Part shown: in pieces, positions 8,813 to 10,736 of the stretch
Numbering within the stretch: position 1 is the stretch's first letter
Layout: the number at the start of each line of letters is the position of its first letter
NCBI GenBank assembly: GCA_018398765.1
Contig: JAHBMJ010003452.1
Location: forward strand, 1-10,736
Length of the DNA stretch: 10,736 nucleotides
DNA from: Chromera velia
Taxonomy: Eukaryota > Sar > Chromeraceae
Reading direction: 5' to 3'
The notes under the pieces: model-generated
What the model was told of the DNA's origin: nothing
Database searches by the model: none
The model's input: the letters and a program-made list of their open reading frames with translations, nothing else
Made by a program: the position numbers and the translations under genes

Positions 8813-8859
<47 letters not shown>

Positions 8860-8911
8860 TTCTTCTCCTTCTTCTTCTTCTTCTTCCTCTTTTTCTTCTT
8901 CCTCTTCTTCT

Positions 8912-8946
<35 letters not shown>

Positions 8947-9883
8947 GGCGGCAGGCAGTGAGGGGAAAGAAGGAAGGGGGGGAGGGTTTAACGGAAATAG
9001 GGCCGTGCGAGATTTGTCAGGTTGTGCTGGGAAGGAGGGGGGCTATCCAGCTGGACCCCTCCCCCATCCCGGCCTGATTGACCCGTTGAATGCATGCATA
9101 CAGGTTCAAAATCCTATGAACTCTCTTTCTCTCTCCTCTTTTTCTCCTCTTTCTGGATCTGCTATGGCCAAAGAACCTTTTCTCTCTGCATCTTCGCATT
9201 TTTCATCTTCTTCCTCTTCCTTGTTGTTTGCTTATGATGAGAGTGAGCTGGGACTCGACGGAGGATCTGATCCTGCATTAAATCGCAGCTCGAGTGAAGT
9301 TTTGCTTTCACGGCCTTCGCCGTCTTCTAACGAGCTTTCTCGCTCGAGGGGACAAGGCCTTCCGTCCCCTTTTTCTGGATCGCTACGCCTTTCTAACTCT
9401 AAGTCCTCTTCCCCGCGGGGCGATCTCCCTCCTATTTATCGACCTTCCTCTTTTGTGCCAGCCTTGACACTCCTCGTCCCACGCAGCAAGAGAGGGAGGA
9501 GAAAGAAACGAAGGAGAGATCGTGATATTCTGGATGACTCTTCTTCCTTTTGCTCTGCTGCCTCGCATGCTCCTCCCAAGTCGTCCTCTTCTTCTTTTTC
9601 TTCTTTTTCGGATTCTTTTTCTCCCCCCTCTTCCTCTTCCTCTTCTTCTTCTTCTTCTTCTTCTTCTTCTTCTTTTTCTTCTTCTCCTCCTCTACTTGTA
9701 TTAGGGCATAAAAGGTTACACGGTGGTAAGAGATGGTTTGAAATTAGGCGCTCTCCTGAGTCTGGTCTCGAATGGGTAAAGGAAAGGGACTTGATGAAAG
9801 AAAGGTTGGAGGATGAGAGAATAATCATACAGAAAGCCGTGAGAGAGTATTGGAAGGTGAGAAGAGGCAAGTTCAAGAAGTGA
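8687..9883 (+). CDS. Serine-rich retroelement protein segment with basic patch and chromodomain-like end
   Basis: 398 codons starting at the first ATG of this frame, although the frame is open upstream to 8189, so this ATG may be internal. Poly-Ser tract 2 occupies 8696-8947. A serine-rich region without pure repeats follows (about 8948-9480), with a basic patch KRGRRKKRRRDR at 9488-9523 that could serve nuclear import or RNA binding. A third serine tract runs to 9685. The last part (9692-9856) resembles a chromodomain: VLGHKR, hydrophobic WFEIR, LEWVKERDL where chromodomains have tWePe.nL, then a helix ending AVREYW. It lacks the usual WKG and most of the aromatic cage. TGA at 9881-9883 ends it, and the next codons in the same frame lead straight into the EEP domain. 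As a retroelement ORF1-like product this is plausible but unproven. Confidence 0.55.
8696..8947 (+). repeat. TCT-codon (CTT)n tract 2, poly-Ser
   Basis: About 84 codons of TCT/TCC with isolated CCT, TTT and TCG. It is purer than tract 1 and lacks its alanine runs, suggesting a younger expansion. It is separated from tract 1 by about 80 bp of purine-rich DNA (8614-8695). A smaller third tract of the same type lies at about 9629-9685. Confidence 0.95.
9488..9523 (+). other. Basic patch KRGRRKKRRRDR
   Basis: Nine of twelve residues are Lys or Arg, in the otherwise serine-rich part of the retroelement frame. This composition suits a nuclear localisation signal or RNA contact in a retroelement protein. 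It is followed by the acidic DILDD. Confidence 0.5.
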
Positions 9884-10736
9884 GGGAATGCTTGCTACCA
9901 GGACTTGACGGTGTCTCACCCACGGGACCGTCTGCGCTTTGCCTACATCAATGTGGAAGGATTGCAGCGGAAGATAAAAAATGGAGACATTCGTTCATGG
10001 CTCACTGAAACAGATGCGGATGTTGTGGTCCTGGTTGAAACACAGCACCTGTCCTGCGATCTAGAACTGGGGGGTTGGAAAGGAGTAAATTGGTCACATA
10101 GGGAATGGAGAAGGAGAAAGACAAAAGTCCATTCCGCTTGTGCAGACAAAGAAATCCGGTCTGGAGGCGTATGCATTTTGGTCAAATCGGACCGTTGGGG
10201 GGAACTCAGACCGGAGTTTGAGCCAGTAGGGCCGAGCATCGCCAGGGTGGCCATCCACTCATCGGGTAGAAAACTGCATGTGTTTGGGGTGTATTTGCCG
10301 GGGGGTTGGTCGAATCATAAGAAAGATGACACGAAAGAGATTCTGTCTGATTCCCTGTGCTCTGTCCCCCTGGGAGAGCCAAGAGTGGTCCTGGGGGACC
10401 TCAACTCTCACACAGCATCGCTCTGTCCAGAAGGTCTCGAATGGAATCGTGAACAACTGTTCGAACAGGACGAATCTACCGGCTCTGACGAGTCGGCTCC
10501 CTCTTTCATCCGGCATTCAGAATGCAAGCAGTCAGTCGACCCCATGGGCCGTGAATTGGTGCGTCTTTGCGGTGAAAGCAACCTACTCATCCTGAATGGT
10601 CTACAAGGGAAGTGTGGGGGCAAAGACTTCCACTTTTCGGGTGCTTGTACCTGTAAATCAAAGAACTATAAGGGCTCAGGGTGCATTGGCCCGCCGCCTG
10701 ACCCGCCGCCGCATCTTAGTGAGATATATGGCGTGG
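9884..10736 (+). CDS. LINE-type endonuclease (EEP superfamily), partial, start unclear
   Basis: Open from the codon after TGA 9881-9883 to the window end (284 codons) in the same frame as the upstream serine-rich segment. EEP motifs occur in the expected order: FAYINVEGL with the metal-site Asn (9950-9952), DVVVLVET with catalytic Glu (10037-10039), SGGVCILVK, LHVFGVYLPGG, and VVLGDLNSHT with Asp 10397-10399 and Asn 10403-10405, then LLILNGLQG. The expected C-terminal SDH lies outside or is missing. The family nicks target DNA for target-primed reverse transcription. The first in-frame ATG is 10544-10546, after most catalytic residues, so normal initiation would not yield this domain. Translation needs fusion to the upstream frame through readthrough or splicing, or the copy is dead. 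Near 10680 the protein turns into a proline-rich string (GPPPDPPP) where an IDY-type motif would be expected. Confidence 0.8.

Larger units (their letters stand above)
7820..10736 (+). mobile_element. Partial non-LTR (LINE-type) retrotransposon, 3' end beyond the window
   Basis: A single reading frame with codons beginning at positions equal to 2 modulo 3 is open from 7820 to the window end, apart from TAG 8186-8188 and TGA 9881-9883. In order it encodes a Gly/Lys-rich leader, a cysteine-rich zinc-binding-type motif, two long serine tracts, a serine-rich linker with a basic patch, a chromodomain-like segment and an EEP nuclease domain. A cysteine-rich or nucleic-acid-binding N-terminal part ahead of an EEP nuclease is typical of LINE elements, where the nuclease nicks target DNA to prime reverse transcription. 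No reverse transcriptase lies within the window. The true 5' end is undetermined, and no in-frame ATG is seen from 7820 until 8687. Confidence 0.75.

Noticed and set aside
8182-9077. Poly-Phe, poly-Leu, poly-Glu and poly-Arg open frames across the CTT tracts
   Set aside because: They are alternate-frame and antisense readings of the TCT repeat. Only the serine frame connects to recognisable domains on both sides.
9101-9112. GGTTCAAAATCC as a tRNA B-box
   Set aside because: One base too long for the consensus, with no A-box or cloverleaf around it, and it lies within the retroelement coding frame.

Overview
The window is nuclear DNA from a protist-grade eukaryote. The evidence is a eukaryotic CDK-family protein kinase, a gene interrupted by a GT-AG intron, long simple-sequence tracts, a minisatellite and part of a non-LTR (LINE-type) retrotransposon. 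My best guess is a chromerid-type alveolate alga such as Chromera velia. That rests on the kinase style, base composition and repeat content and is not proven by anything here.

Layout, left to right. A (GA)n tract (1-192) lies beyond the 3' end of an intronless CDK-like kinase on the minus strand (364-1479). Upstream of the kinase is about 3.3 kb of repeat-dominated DNA. It holds a two-unit island of a 38-bp minisatellite (1762-1835), an AT-rich stretch (1836-2485), a decayed shoulder of the minisatellite (2486-2800), the main array (2801-3895) with an internal 418-bp higher-order duplication, a flank resembling the one at 1831-1930, and a GC-rich palindromic island (about 4320-4620). Facing the other way is a two-exon gene (4797-5871 joined to 6322-6692). 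It encodes a protein with two membrane segments, a beta-rich AsmA-like middle and a glycine-rich amphipathic tail. About 1.1 kb with no convincing gene follows.

The right end (7820 to the window edge) is the most interesting part. One reading frame (codons starting at positions equal to 2 modulo 3) carries a cysteine-rich motif, two giant poly-serine tracts encoded by TCT repeats, a basic patch, a chromodomain-like segment and then an endonuclease/exonuclease/phosphatase (EEP) domain of LINE type. It is broken only by TAG at 8186-8188 and TGA at 9881-9883. The TAG sits inside the cysteine motif, which resumes in the same frame after it. The TGA lies in a 45-nt phase-0 stretch with plausible splice signals, and the EEP frame has no ATG before its catalytic residues. 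This is either a lightly decayed element or one using splicing or readthrough. The reverse transcriptase, if present, lies past the window end.

The kinase and the membrane-protein gene are divergently arranged but separated by repeats. I see no evidence that the genes work together.
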